From positions 3,844,001 to 3,908,000 of the forward strand of contig NZ_CP114013.1 of NCBI RefSeq assembly GCF_028416635.1: a stretch of DNA of 64,000 bases, written 5' to 3'. Both the position numbers and the translations under genes were made by a program. Numbering within the stretch: position 1 is the stretch's first letter; each line of letters starts with the position of its first letter. The notes below the pieces were generated by a model that was not told the DNA's origin, did no database searches, and worked only from the letters and a program-made list of their open reading frames with translations. Shown piece by piece: positions 25,751 to 35,187 of this stretch. The stretch comes from Baekduia alba. Lineage in GTDB: Bacteria; Actinomycetota; Thermoleophilia; Solirubrobacterales; Solirubrobacteraceae.

Positions 25751-25768
25751 ATCGTCGGCGCCGACGAA
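25751..25768. promoter_or_regulatory. Candidate PucR operator, site 2 (upstream of S9/methylaspartate operon)
   Basis: A-TCGTC-GGCGCC-GACGA-A contains the perfect 14-bp palindrome CGTCGGCGCCGACG (25753-25766) and extends imperfectly to GGAT/AATCC on the outside. It lies 57 bases before the ATG of the S9 peptidase gene. Half-sites and spacing equal those at 23990 and 36901. Confidence 0.65.
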
Positions 25769-25825
25769 TCCGGGCCGCCGCCGCGGTGCGACGATCAAGA
25801 CCATGTCGTACCCCGAGGAGCGCCC

Positions 25826-27802
25826 ATGCCCCGCCGCCTGACCGCCGACGACCTCGCCGCGATCGCGGTGCCCGAGAGCCCGGCGCTCTCCCCGGACGGC
25901 ACGCGCGTCGTCTACGTCCTGCGCCAGGCCGACCTCGACGCCGACCGCGACGTCCGCCGGCTCTGGACGGTCCCGGTCGACGGCGGCGCCGAGCCCGCCG
26001 CGCTCACCGACGGCCCGGCCGACACCGCGCCGACCTGGGCGCCCGACGGCCGCCGCCTCGCCCTCCTGCGCCCGGACGCCGGCGGGTCGGCGCAGCTCTG
26101 GCTGCTCGACGTCGACGACCCCGGCGCGGCCGTCGCGCTGACCGCGCTGCCGCTCGGCGCCGGCCCGGCCGCGTGGTCGCCGGACGGTAGGACCATCGCC
26201 TTCACCGCCTCCGTCGACCGCGCCGCGGTCGCGGGCGAGGACGACGCCGCCCGCGCGCGCCGCGCCTACGCGCCGATCGTCGCCGACCGCCTCAGCTACG
26301 TCGTCGAGGGCCCGGGCATCCGGGGCTCGGTCCGCGACCACGTCCACGTCGTCGACGTCGCGACGGGCGCGTGCACGCAGCTCACCGACGGCGACTGGGA
26401 CGCGGGCGCGCCGGCCTGGTCGCCCGACGGCGCACTGCTGGCGTTCCCGGCCGCGACCGACCCGGACGCCGACCTCAAGCGCACCCGCTCCGCGCACGTC
26501 CTCGACCCGTTCGCCCCCGGCGCGCACCCACGCGAGGTGGGCGCGGCCGACGGCTGGGCCGGCCCGCTGGGCTGGACCGAGGACGGCTCCGCCCTGCTCA
26601 TCGCCGGGACGCCCGCCGCGCCCAACGGCCACTACGGGCTGCTGCGCGTGGCGCTCGCCGGCGGCGCGACGACGAACCTCGCCGCGCCGCTGGACCGCAA
26701 CGTCATGTTCGGGTCGCCGGGCTACCCCGGCACCACGCCGCGCACCGCCGGCGACGGCGCGACCGTGCTGTTCTGCGCCACCGAGCGCGGCGACGTCGCC
26801 CTGCACGCCGTCCCGGCGGACGGCAGCGCCGCGCCGACCGTGCTCGTCGGCGGCACCGCCCGCAACGTCTCCGCCGTCACCGTCGCGGCCGGCCGCGCGG
26901 CGTTCACCCTCACCTCCGCCGCGTCCTTCGGCGAGGTCGCCAGCCTGGACCTGGCGACTGGCGTCGAGACCGTCCTCACCGCGCACAGCGCGGCGAGCCT
27001 CGCCGGCATCGAGCCGTTCGGGCGCACCGAGCGCGAGTTCACGATCAGCGACGGCACGGTCGTCCACGCGTGGCTGATGCGCGACCCGGCCGCGCCGCCC
27101 GGCCCGCAGCCGCTGCTGGTCGACGCGCACGGCGGCCCGCACAACTCGTGGAAGGGCACGCTCGACGAGGTCCACCTCTACCACCAGGAGCTCGTCGCTC
27201 AAGGCTGGACGATCCTGCTCGTCAACCCGCGCGGCAGCGACGGCTATGGCGAGGCGTTCTACCGCGGCGCCGCCGGCGGCTGGGGCGTCGAGGACGCCAA
27301 CGACTTCCTGGAGCCGATCGACGCGCTCGTCGCCGAAGGGGCGGTCGACCCGGACCGGCTCGCGCTGACCGGCTACAGCTACGGCGGGTTCATGACCTGC
27401 TACCTGACCAGCCGCGACCCGCGCTTCGCCGCGGCGGTCGCCGGCGGCATCATCAGCGACCTGACGAGCATGGCCGGAACCGCCGACAACCGCCGCGGGC
27501 TCAGCGAGTCGCAGTTCGGCGGGCGCTTCTGGGCCGACCGCGCGCGCTACGCCCAGCAGTCGCCGCTGACCCACGTCGAGGACGTCCAGACGCCGACGCT
27601 CGTGCTCCAGGGCGGCGCCGACCGGCGCTGCCCGTTCGGCCAGGGCCAGCAGTGGCACACGGCGCTGCGCGAGCTCGGCGTGCCGACGCAGCTGGTGATC
27701 TACCCCGACGCCGTGCACAACTTCACCATCAACGGGCGCCCGTCGCACCGCATCGACCTCAACCGCCGCGTCGTCGACTGGGTCACGACCCACGCCGCCT
27801 GA
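25826..27802 (+). CDS. S9 family prolyl-oligopeptidase/acylaminoacyl-peptidase
   Basis: 658 residues from ATG 25826 with GAGGAG 5 bases upstream. A seven-bladed beta-propeller (repeated WSPDG/WAPDG signatures, residues 20-400) precedes the catalytic alpha/beta-hydrolase domain with GGPHNSWKG, the nucleophile GYSYGG, the Asp in LQGGADRRCP and the His in DAVHNF. There is no signal peptide, so it cleaves short or N-blocked peptides in the cytoplasm. The methylaspartate ammonia-lyase gene follows after 3 bases, making this the first gene of an operon under the putative PucR operator. Confidence 0.92.
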   Translation: MPRRLTADDLAAIAVPESPALSPDGTRVVYVLRQADLDADRDVRRLWTVPVDGGAEPAALTDGPADTAPTWAPDGRRLALLRPDAGGSAQLWLLDVDDPGAAVALTALPLGAGPAAWSPDGRTIAFTASVDRAAVAGEDDAARARRAYAPIVADRLSYVVEGPGIRGSVRDHVHVVDVATGACTQLTDGDWDAGAPAWSPDGALLAFPAATDPDADLKRTRSAHVLDPFAPGAHPREVGAADGWAGPLGWTEDGSALLIAGTPAAPNGHYGLLRVALAGGATTNLAAPLDRNVMFGSPGYPGTTPRTAGDGATVLFCATERGDVALHAVPADGSAAPTVLVGGTARNVSAVTVAAGRAAFTLTSAASFGEVASLDLATGVETVLTAHSAASLAGIEPFGRTEREFTISDGTVVHAWLMRDPAAPPGPQPLLVDAHGGPHNSWKGTLDEVHLYHQELVAQGWTILLVNPRGSDGYGEAFYRGAAGGWGVEDANDFLEPIDALVAEGAVDPDRLALTGYSYGGFMTCYLTSRDPRFAAAVAGGIISDLTSMAGTADNRRGLSESQFGGRFWADRARYAQQSPLTHVEDVQTPTLVLQGGADRRCPFGQGQQWHTALRELGVPTQLVIYPDAVHNFTINGRPSHRIDLNRRVVDWVTTHAA

Positions 27803-27805
27803 CCG

Positions 27806-29038
27806 ATGCGCATCGACGACGTCCTCTGCTTCGCCGGCCTCGGCGCGTTCCCCAACGACGACCAGGCGGCGATCCGCGCCGGCGCCGGCCGCGACGGCCA
27901 CTTCTACACCGGCGTCCCGGTCACCGGCGGCTACCGCCGCGTGCGCCAGGCCAGCCAGGCGCTGTGCGTGGTCCTGGTCCTCGAGGACGGCACGACCGTC
28001 GGCGGCGACGGCGTGTCGGTGCAGTACGCCGGCGCCGCCGGCCGCGACCCGGTGCTCGACGCCGAGGCCGCCGCGACCACGTTCGGGCCCGTGCTGCGCG
28101 ACGCGTTCGCCGGCGGCGACGCGGCGTCGTTCCGGGCCTCCAGCGCGCGGCTCGACGCGCTCGAGCTGCCGCTCGCCGTGCGCTACGGCGCCAGCCAGGC
28201 GCTGCTCGCGGCGGCCGCCGCCGCGGGCCGGCGGACGATCGCCGAGACCGTGGCGGCGGAGTACGCGACGGGCGCGCCGCTGCGCGCGGTCCCGCTCTTC
28301 GCCCAGTGCGGCGAGAGCCGCCGGGACGGCGTCGACCACATGATCCTGCGCGAGGTCGACGAGCTCCCCCACGGGCTGATCAACCACGCCCCGACGCTCG
28401 TCGGGCCCGACGGCCGCGTGCTCGCCGAGTACGTGCGCTGGATCCGCGACCGGATCCTCGACCACCGCGCAAGCTCGGAGTACTCACCGACGCTGCACAT
28501 CGACACCTACGGGACGATCGGCGAGACGTTCGGGGCCGGCGACGCCTGCGCGGCCTTCCTGGCCGAGCTGGGCCGGCTGGCCGCGCCGTTCACGCTGCGC
28601 ATCGAGCAGCCCGTGCACGCCGCGTCGCGCGTCGAGCAGATCGCGGTGCTCGCGCAGCTGCGCGGCCGGCTGCGCGCCGCCGGCTCGACCGTGCAGCTCG
28701 TCGCCGACGAGTGGTGCAACACGCTCGAGGACGTCGAGGCGTTCATCGCCGGCGACGCCGCCGACATGCTGCAGGTCAAGCTCCCCGACGTCGGCGGCCT
28801 GGACGCGTCGATCCGCGCGCTGATCGCCTGCAAGGAGGCGGGCGTGCTCGCCTACTGCGGCGGCTCGTGCACCGAGACCGAGCGCGCCGCGCGGATCGCG
28901 GCGGGCGTCGCGATGGGCGTCGGCGCCGACCTCCTGCTCGCCCGCCCCGGCATGGGCATCGACGAGGCCGTCATGGTCACCCGCAACGAGATGCGACGAA
29001 CGCTCGCCCTCGTCGGGGCGCGGAGCGCGGCCCGATGA
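27806..29038 (+). CDS. mal: Methylaspartate ammonia-lyase (3-methylaspartase)
   Basis: 410 residues, the length of the clostridial enzyme. It converts L-threo-3-methylaspartate to mesaconate and ammonia. Family-specific segments are well kept: VQYAGAAGRDP near the N-terminus, the metal ligands in LHIDTYGTIGE, LRIEQPV and VADEWCNTLEDVE, and the base Lys in LQVKLPDVGG. This level of agreement makes another enolase-superfamily function unlikely. It lies 3 bases after the S9 gene and overlaps the CoA-transferase start by ATGA. No glutamate mutase (the usual source of methylaspartate) is encoded in this window. Confidence 0.94.
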   Translation: MRIDDVLCFAGLGAFPNDDQAAIRAGAGRDGHFYTGVPVTGGYRRVRQASQALCVVLVLEDGTTVGGDGVSVQYAGAAGRDPVLDAEAAATTFGPVLRDAFAGGDAASFRASSARLDALELPLAVRYGASQALLAAAAAAGRRTIAETVAAEYATGAPLRAVPLFAQCGESRRDGVDHMILREVDELPHGLINHAPTLVGPDGRVLAEYVRWIRDRILDHRASSEYSPTLHIDTYGTIGETFGAGDACAAFLAELGRLAAPFTLRIEQPVHAASRVEQIAVLAQLRGRLRAAGSTVQLVADEWCNTLEDVEAFIAGDAADMLQVKLPDVGGLDASIRALIACKEAGVLAYCGGSCTETERAARIAAGVAMGVGADLLLARPGMGIDEAVMVTRNEMRRTLALVGARSAAR

Positions 29039-30240
29039 CCGGCCTCGCCGACGTCCGCGTCGTCGCGATCGAGCAGTTCGGCGCGGGGCCGTTCGGCACG
29101 CTGCACCTCGCCGAGCTGGGCGCCGACGTCATCAAGGTCGAGGACGCGCGCACCGGCGGCGACGTCGGCCGCGCCGTCCCGCCGTTCCAGGAGGGCGACG
29201 ACAGCCTCTTCTACCAGAGCTTCAACCGCAACAAGCGCAGCATCGCGCTGGACCTCGCGACCGAGGGCGGGCGCTCGGTGCTGCACCGCCTCGTCGCCGA
29301 CGCCGACGCGGTCCTGCACAACCTGCGCGGCGACGTCCCGGCGAACCTCGGCCTGCGCTACGCCGACCTCGCGCCGTTCAACGAGCGGCTCGTCGTCTGC
29401 TCGCTGTCGGGCTTCGGCATGACCGGGTCGCGCGCCGCGCAGCCGGCCTACGACTACGTCGTGCAGGGCATGTCCGGCTGGATGGAGCTGACCGGCGAGC
29501 CCGACGGGCCGCCGACCAAGAGCGGGTTGTCGCTCGTCGACTACTGCGGCGGGCTGGTCGCGGCGCTGTCGATCATGGCCGGTGTGCACGTGGCGCGACG
29601 CGACGGCACCGGCGGCGACTGCGACCTGAGCCTGTATGACACGGCCATGTCGATGCTGTCCTATCCGGCCACCTGGTACCTCAGCCGCGGCCACGAGACG
29701 ACGCGGCGCCCGCGCTCCGAGCATCCGTCGGTCGTGCCGTTCGGCGCGTTCCCGACCGCCGACGGCTGGCTGATGCTGGCGTGCGTCAAGACCAAGTTCT
29801 TCGCTCGGCTGGTCGCGGTGCTCGGCGTGCCCGAGCTGGCTGACGACCCGCGCTTCGCCACGCTCGACGGCCGCCGCGACCACCACGACGCGCTGCTCCC
29901 GCTGCTCGACGCCGAGCTGCGCCGCGCGCCGACCGCGCACTGGCTGCCGCTGCTGGAGGCCGCGGGCGTGCCGTCCGGCCCGGTCAACTCGCTGGCCGAC
30001 GCGCTGGACGACCCGTTCGCCCAGGAGCGCGGGCTGATCGTCGACACGCCCCACGACGCGTTCGGGACGGTCCGCCACGTCCGCACCTCCGGCCGCGGCT
30101 GGTGGCCCGCGCCGGAGCCGCGCCGCGCGCCCGAGCTCGGCGAGCACCGCGACGAGATCCTCGGCGACCTGCTCGGCTACGACGCGGACGCGATCGCCGC
30201 GCTCGCCGCCGCCGGCGCGTTCGGCCGGGACGACGGGTGA
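29035..30240 (+). CDS. Class III CoA-transferase, probably mesaconate CoA-transferase
   Basis: 401 residues of the CaiB/BaiF family: VIAIEQ-type start (RVVAIEQFGAGPFGTLHLAELGADVIKVE in two parts), NRNKRSIALDL, PAYDYVVQGMSGW (a likely site of the catalytic Asp) and the C-terminal GVPSGPVNS. The family moves CoA between organic acids. Because it is translationally coupled to methylaspartate ammonia-lyase, whose product is mesaconate, and a mesaconyl-CoA hydratase domain is encoded further on, mesaconate is the most probable acceptor; succinyl-CoA would be the expected donor. Formyl-CoA transferase is less likely since no oxalyl-CoA decarboxylase is present. Confidence 0.85.
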   Translation: MTGLADVRVVAIEQFGAGPFGTLHLAELGADVIKVEDARTGGDVGRAVPPFQEGDDSLFYQSFNRNKRSIALDLATEGGRSVLHRLVADADAVLHNLRGDVPANLGLRYADLAPFNERLVVCSLSGFGMTGSRAAQPAYDYVVQGMSGWMELTGEPDGPPTKSGLSLVDYCGGLVAALSIMAGVHVARRDGTGGDCDLSLYDTAMSMLSYPATWYLSRGHETTRRPRSEHPSVVPFGAFPTADGWLMLACVKTKFFARLVAVLGVPELADDPRFATLDGRRDHHDALLPLLDAELRRAPTAHWLPLLEAAGVPSGPVNSLADALDDPFAQERGLIVDTPHDAFGTVRHVRTSGRGWWPAPEPRRAPELGEHRDEILGDLLGYDADAIAALAAAGAFGRDDG

Positions 30241-31508
30241 CCGCCGTCGAGCGCACGCGCGCGAGCCTGGAGCGCATCGACGCGCTCGACGGCGCGCTGC
30301 GCGCCTGCGTCCTCGTCCGCCGCGACGCGGCGCCGGCCGAGGCCGACGCCGTCGACCGCCGCGCCGACCCCGGCCCGCTGGCCGGCCTGACCTTCGCGGT
30401 CAAGGACAACACCGACGTCGCCGGCGCGATCACGACCGACGGCCTCGGTCCGCCCCACCCCGCGCCCGCCGCCGCCGACGCCACGGCGGTCCGCCGCCTG
30501 CGCGCCGCCGGCGCCGTCCTGGTGGCCAAGGCCAACCTCGAGCAGCTGAGCTTCGGCGCGACCACGCAGAACCCGACCTTCGGCGGCTGCCGCAACCCGT
30601 GGGACCGCACCCGGATCCCCGGCGGGTCGAGCGGCGGCTCGGCGGTCGCGGTGGCGGCCGGGCTGGTCGACGTCGCGCTCGGCACCGACACGGGCGGCTC
30701 GCTGCGCAACCCGGCCGCGTTCTGCGGCGTCAGCGCCCTGCGCCCGACGCACGGGGTCGTCCCGGTCGCCGGCGTGACGCCGCTGAGCCCGAGCATGGAC
30801 GTGGTCGGGCCGATCGCGCGGCGGGTGAGCGACCTGGCGAAGGTGATGGACGTCCTGGCGCCGGCGCAGGCCGCGCCGGGCACGGCCGCCGACGCCGAGG
30901 GCCTCGCCGTCGGCATCCCCACCACCTACTTCCTCGACGACCTCGACCCCGGCGTCGCCCGCGGGTTCGACGCCCTGCTCGACGCCCTGCGCGCGATCGG
31001 CGCGCGGCCGGTGCCGATCGCGCTGCCGGGCGTGGGCGCGGTCCCGGATGCGATGGCCGCCCTGCAGAACGCCGAGGCCGCGCGCAGCCTGCGCGCCTAC
31101 TGGGACGACACGCGCCTCAGCGACGGCATCCGCGAGCGGATGGACCTCGGGCGCACGCGCACCGACGAGCAGCTCGCCGGCGCCGAGGTCGTGGCCGACG
31201 CCTGGCGCGACACGGTCGCCGGCGCCTTCGCGCAGGTCGCAGTCATCGCCACGCCGGCCACGCCCTTCACCGCGCCGCCGATCAACGCCGACAACCTGGT
31301 CGCGCTGAGCCGGCGCATCAACCGCTGCACCGGCCCGTGGCCGCTCACCCGCGCCCCGGCGCTCGTGCTGCCGCTGCCGCTCGCGCCGGACGGCCTGCCG
31401 GTCGGCGGCCAGCTCGTCGCCGCGCCCGGCGCCGACGCGCGACTGCTCGCGCTCGGCGCGGCGCTGCAGGCCCACACCGACTGGCACGAGCAGACGCCGC
31501 CGCTCTAG
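30237..31508 (+). CDS. Amidase signature family hydrolase
   Basis: 423 residues from a GTG overlapping the CoA-transferase stop (GTGA). The Ser-cisSer-Lys triad is visible: Lys in FAVKDNTDVAG, cis-Ser in GGSSGGSAVAVAAG and the nucleophile Ser in GTDTGGSLRNPAAFCGV. The protein is cytoplasmic and shorter than GatA, and gatB/gatC are absent, so it is a free amidase rather than tRNA amidotransferase. Its place as last gene of the S9/methylaspartate operon suggests it opens an amide or a blocked carboxamide of the imported compound (inference). It ends tail to tail with the ABC ATPase gene, overlapping it by 4 bases. Confidence 0.9.
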   Translation: MTAVERTRASLERIDALDGALRACVLVRRDAAPAEADAVDRRADPGPLAGLTFAVKDNTDVAGAITTDGLGPPHPAPAAADATAVRRLRAAGAVLVAKANLEQLSFGATTQNPTFGGCRNPWDRTRIPGGSSGGSAVAVAAGLVDVALGTDTGGSLRNPAAFCGVSALRPTHGVVPVAGVTPLSPSMDVVGPIARRVSDLAKVMDVLAPAQAAPGTAADAEGLAVGIPTTYFLDDLDPGVARGFDALLDALRAIGARPVPIALPGVGAVPDAMAALQNAEAARSLRAYWDDTRLSDGIRERMDLGRTRTDEQLAGAEVVADAWRDTVAGAFAQVAVIATPATPFTAPPINADNLVALSRRINRCTGPWPLTRAPALVLPLPLAPDGLPVGGQLVAAPGADARLLALGAALQAHTDWHEQTPPL

Positions 31509-32314
31509 AGGGCGACGTCGGCCGACGCCGACGGCAGATGCGGCCGGATCGACGGCACCGCGGCCAGCAGCCGCTGCGTGTAGGCGTCGCCCGGGCGGTC
31601 GAGGATCTCGGCGGCCGGGCCCGCCTCGACGAGCCGGCCCGCGTTCATCACCGCGATGTCGTCGGCGAGGTAGCGGACGACCGCGAGGTTGTGCGAGATG
31701 AACAGGATCCCGACGCCGGTCTCGCGCTGGATGTCGCGCAGCAGGTTGAGCACCGCGCCCTGCACGGAGACGTCGAGCGCTGAGGTGATCTCATCGGCGA
31801 TCAGGATCTCGGGCCGGGCCGCGAGCGCCCGGGCGATCGCGACGCGCTGGCGCTGGCCGCCCGACATCTGGCGCGGGCGCAGGCGCACGCAGCCCGGATC
31901 GAGGCGCACGAGCTCGAGCAGCCGCCGGACCTCCGCGGCGCGCCCCGCGCGCGGGATCTCGCCGTGCGCGGTCACCCCCTCGCCGACCGAGTCGCCGACG
32001 CTCATCCGCGGGTCCAGCGACGCGGCGGGATCCTGGAAGACGAACTGCACGCGCCGGCGCAGCACGCGCAGGTCGCGCTTGGCCGCGCGGCCCGTCACGG
32101 CCACCGGCACGCCGTCCCACAGCACCTGCCCGGCGGCCGGCGGCACCAGGCCGACGATCGCGCGGGCCAGCGTGGACTTGCCCGAGCCGGACTCCCCCAC
32201 CAGGCCGAGCACCGACGAGGACGCGACCTCCAGGCTCACGCCGTCGACCGCGGTGAAGGCGGTGGCGCCGGAGCCGAAGCGGACGGTGAGGTCGCGGACG
32301 CTCAGGACGCTCAT
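31505..32314 (-). CDS. dppF: Dipeptide/oligopeptide ABC transporter ATP-binding protein (DppF-like)
   Basis: 269 residues. Walker A GESGSGKST, Q-loop FQDPAASLDP, signature MSGGQRQRVAIARAL, Walker B ILIADEITSALDV and H-loop FISHNLAVV are all present, as in OppF/DppF ATPases of peptide and nickel importers. It is the last gene of the minus-strand importer operon (substrate-binding protein, DppB, DppC-DppD fusion, DppF) and overlaps the preceding fusion gene by 4 bases. It supplies the second nucleotide-binding domain of the complex. Confidence 0.93.
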   Translation of the reverse strand: MSVLSVRDLTVRFGSGATAFTAVDGVSLEVASSSVLGLVGESGSGKSTLARAIVGLVPPAAGQVLWDGVPVAVTGRAAKRDLRVLRRRVQFVFQDPAASLDPRMSVGDSVGEGVTAHGEIPRAGRAAEVRRLLELVRLDPGCVRLRPRQMSGGQRQRVAIARALAARPEILIADEITSALDVSVQGAVLNLLRDIQRETGVGILFISHNLAVVRYLADDIAVMNAGRLVEAGPAAEILDRPGDAYTQRLLAAVPSIRPHLPSASADVAL

Positions 32315-34176
32315 CGCGCCACCTCCATGACGCGCGGATGCCAGCAGGCGACGCGCTGCCCGTCCTGGGCGACGAGCGGCGGGCGCTCCGCCCGGCAGCG
32401 CTCGTCGGCGAACGCGCAGCGCGGCGCGAACGAGCAGCCCGCCGGCATCGCGCCGAGGTCCGGCGGCCGGCCCGGGATCGTGGCCAGCGGCTGCTCGCGG
32501 TCGGTCCGCATGTCCGGGATGCTCGCGACGAGCGCGCGCGTGTAGGGGTGGGCGGCGTCCTCGAGCGAGGCGACCGGCAGGTCCTCGACGATGCGGCCGC
32601 CGTACATGACGAGCACGCGCGTGGCGATCTCGGCGATCACCGCGATGTCGTGGCTGATGAACAGGACGCCGGCGCCGCGCGCGTCGCGCACCTGGCGCAG
32701 GAGGACGAGCACGTCGCGCTGGACGGTGACGTCCAGCGCCGTGGTCGGCTCGTCGGCGACGATCAGCACCGGCTCGGCCATCAGCCCCATGCCGATCGCC
32801 GCGCGCTGGCGCATGCCGCCCGAGAACTCCATCGGGTACTGCCCGGCGCGCCGCTCGGCGTCGGGGATCTGCACGGCGCGCAGCCGGTCGACCGCGCGGG
32901 CGGCCGCGGCCTGCCGGTCGAGGCCCTGGTGGACCTCGGAGACCTCCGAGAGCTGGCGGCCGACGCGCAGCGCCGGGTTCAGCGCCGACATCGGGTCCTG
33001 GAAGACCATGGCCAGCGACGTGCCGAGGAAGTGGTCCTGCTCGCCGCGGCGCAGGGCCCGCGGGTCCTGGCCGCCGAGCTCGTGCACGTCGGCGTGCGCG
33101 TCGCCGGGATAGGAGGTCAGGAGGCTGATCGCCAGCGCGGTGAGGCTCTTGCCCGAGCCCGACTCGCCGACGACGCCGACGATCTCGCCGGCGCCCACCG
33201 TGAACGACACGCCGGCCACCGGGACCAGCGGCTCGCGCGCGCCCGGGAACGTCACGGTCAGGTTCTCGACGCGCAGGACGTCGTCGGGGCGCGCCGCGCC
33301 GACCTCGTCGGCCGGGCCGTCGAGGTCGACGTCGTCGGCGTCGACCCGGCGCGGCGGCCGCCGGCCGACCGCCTGGCCGGCGATGACCTGCGTGAGCAGC
33401 TCGCCCGCCAGGACGAAGGCGATCCCGGCCAGCATGATCGCGACGCACGGCGCGAGCGCCGCCGCCGGGTTGGTGTAGATGTTGGGCAGCCCGTCGGAGA
33501 GCATGCGGCCCCAGTCGTAGTCGGGCGGCTGCACGCCAAACCCGAGGTACGACAGCGCCGAGAGGCTGAGCAGCACGGCGCCGATCTGGCTGGTCGCGTT
33601 GACGACGAGCGGCTCGGCGATGTTCGGCAGCACGTGCCGGACGAGGATCCGCGGCCGCGACACGCCCAGGAGCTTGGCCGCCGACATGTAGTCCACCTCG
33701 GCGATGCTGCTGGCCGTCGTGTGCGTCAGGCGCGCGAAGCCGGGCGCGATGCCGACGGCCAGCGCCAGCACGGCGCCCTTGGCGCCGACCCCGAACACCA
33801 GCGCGAGGAAGAGCGCGAGCAGCAGGCCGGGGAACGCGACGAGCAGGTTGAAGCTCGCGACGACGAGCCGGCCCAGCCGGCGACCCAGGACGATCGGCAG
33901 CGACCCGACGATCACGCCGACGACCACCCCGATCGCGGTCGCCAGCAGCGCCAGCGAGATCGAGAGCCGCGCGGCGCTGAACGTCCGGGCCATGATGTCG
34001 CGGCCCAGCGCGTCGGTCCCGAAGGGATGCGCGCCCGAGACGCCCTGCTGGATCGCGGCGATGTGGTTCTGCCCGGCGCGGTCGCCGAAGAGGATCGGCC
34101 CGAAGACCGCGGCGAGCAGGAGCACCGCCAGCAGCGCGACGGTGACCGAGGCCATGGGGCTGCGCAGCCGGTGCAT
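32311..34176 (-). CDS. Fused DppC permease - DppD ATPase of peptide ABC importer
   Basis: 621 residues. Residues 1-290 are a DppC-type permease with an N-terminal membrane anchor, HPFGTDALGRDIMAR, five further membrane segments and the EAA loop (AAKLLGVSRPRILVRHVLPNI). After a charged linker of about 25 residues (VDADDVDLDGPADEV) follows a complete DppD ATPase: Walker A GESGSGKS, FSGGMRQRAAIGMGL, VLIVADEPTTALDV, and the C-terminal oligopeptide-binding Cys motif GCSFAPRCAFADERC. These are separate proteins in most systems. The start touches the dppB stop (TGATG). No frameshift is needed; the frame is continuous. Confidence 0.93.
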   Translation of the reverse strand: MHRLRSPMASVTVALLAVLLLAAVFGPILFGDRAGQNHIAAIQQGVSGAHPFGTDALGRDIMARTFSAARLSISLALLATAIGVVVGVIVGSLPIVLGRRLGRLVVASFNLLVAFPGLLLALFLALVFGVGAKGAVLALAVGIAPGFARLTHTTASSIAEVDYMSAAKLLGVSRPRILVRHVLPNIAEPLVVNATSQIGAVLLSLSALSYLGFGVQPPDYDWGRMLSDGLPNIYTNPAAALAPCVAIMLAGIAFVLAGELLTQVIAGQAVGRRPPRRVDADDVDLDGPADEVGAARPDDVLRVENLTVTFPGAREPLVPVAGVSFTVGAGEIVGVVGESGSGKSLTALAISLLTSYPGDAHADVHELGGQDPRALRRGEQDHFLGTSLAMVFQDPMSALNPALRVGRQLSEVSEVHQGLDRQAAAARAVDRLRAVQIPDAERRAGQYPMEFSGGMRQRAAIGMGLMAEPVLIVADEPTTALDVTVQRDVLVLLRQVRDARGAGVLFISHDIAVIAEIATRVLVMYGGRIVEDLPVASLEDAAHPYTRALVASIPDMRTDREQPLATIPGRPPDLGAMPAGCSFAPRCAFADERCRAERPPLVAQDGQRVACWHPRVMEVAR

Positions 34177-35171
34177 CAGCTCTCCCGGATCGTCGAGCGC
34201 GGGTCGATGATCGCGATCGCGACGTCGACCAGCAGGTTGATGATCAACACGGTCGAGCCGAAGAACAGCGCGGTCGCCTGCACGACCGGGAAGTCCGTCG
34301 CGAGCACCGACTCCACCAGCTCGTGCCCGATCCCGGGCCAGGCGAAGACCGTCTCGACCAGCACGGTGCCGGCCAGCAGCCCGGCCAGCACGAACCCGCT
34401 CACGGTCAGCGTCGCGGTCATGATGTTCGGCAGCGCGTGGCGCACGTAGACCAGCCGCGCCGGCAGCCGCTTGGCGCGCGCGGTGCGCATGTAGTCCTCG
34501 GTGAGCACGCGCTGGGTCTCGGCCCGCACGATCCGCGCCAGGTAGGCGATCGAGCCCGCCGACAGCGCGATCACCGGCAGGACGTAGGAGTCGGGGCCGG
34601 CGCGGCCGGCCACCTCGAAGATCGGGAACGTCACCGCGAAGAGGAACACGAGGCCCACGCTGAGCACGTAGTCGGGGATCGAGAGCAGGACGCCGGTGCC
34701 CGAGGCGAAGCCGAAGTGGGCCTTGCGGCGCTTGCCCTCGCGCGTGGCGATCGCGGTCAGGATCCCCAGCGGGATCGCCACGACGATGACCACGAGGAAC
34801 GCGATGCCGCCCAGCGCGATCGTCGCCGGCAGCCGCTGGGACATGATGTCGCTCACGGGGGTGTCGGAGATCAGCGAGGTGCCGAGATGGCCCTGGAGCA
34901 GCCCGTGGACGTAGTCCCAGTACTGGTGCCACACGGACTGGTCGAGCCCGAGGCGCTGGCGGGTCGCGGCGATCGTCTCCGGCGACGCGCCGATCCCGAG
35001 CGCCGAGCGCACCGGGTCGCCCGGCAGCGCGTGGACCATCGCGAAGCACGCGGTGACGAGGACGATCATCGACACCACGAAGCGCGCGAGGCGGCGGATC
35101 AGGAAGGCCAGCCACGGATGCCCGCCGAGGGCGGCGGACATCCGTGGCAGCGGGTGGGTCAGGGTCGCCAC
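34176..35171 (-). CDS. dppB: Dipeptide ABC transporter permease DppB-like
   Basis: 331 residues from GTG 35171 with GGAGG 7 bases upstream. Six membrane segments and the DppB hallmarks are visible: FAMVHALPGDPVRSALG, LGLDQSVWHQYWDYVHGLLQGHLGTS, and the EAA loop region TARAKRLPARLVYVRHALPNI. It pairs with the DppC half of the next gene to form the membrane channel. The gene follows the substrate-binding protein gene after 16 bases. Confidence 0.93.
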   Translation of the reverse strand: MATLTHPLPRMSAALGGHPWLAFLIRRLARFVVSMIVLVTACFAMVHALPGDPVRSALGIGASPETIAATRQRLGLDQSVWHQYWDYVHGLLQGHLGTSLISDTPVSDIMSQRLPATIALGGIAFLVVIVVAIPLGILTAIATREGKRRKAHFGFASGTGVLLSIPDYVLSVGLVFLFAVTFPIFEVAGRAGPDSYVLPVIALSAGSIAYLARIVRAETQRVLTEDYMRTARAKRLPARLVYVRHALPNIMTATLTVSGFVLAGLLAGTVLVETVFAWPGIGHELVESVLATDFPVVQATALFFGSTVLIINLLVDVAIAIIDPRSTIRES

Positions 35172-35187
35172 CGCGAGGCCTCCGAGG

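Noticed and set aside
29035-30240. Call as formyl-CoA:oxalate CoA-transferase
   Set aside because: No oxalyl-CoA decarboxylase is near and the gene is coupled to methylaspartate ammonia-lyase, whose product mesaconate is a better substrate candidate.
30237-31508. Call as GatA subunit of tRNA amidotransferase
   Set aside because: gatB and gatC are absent, the protein is short, and it is embedded in a catabolic operon.
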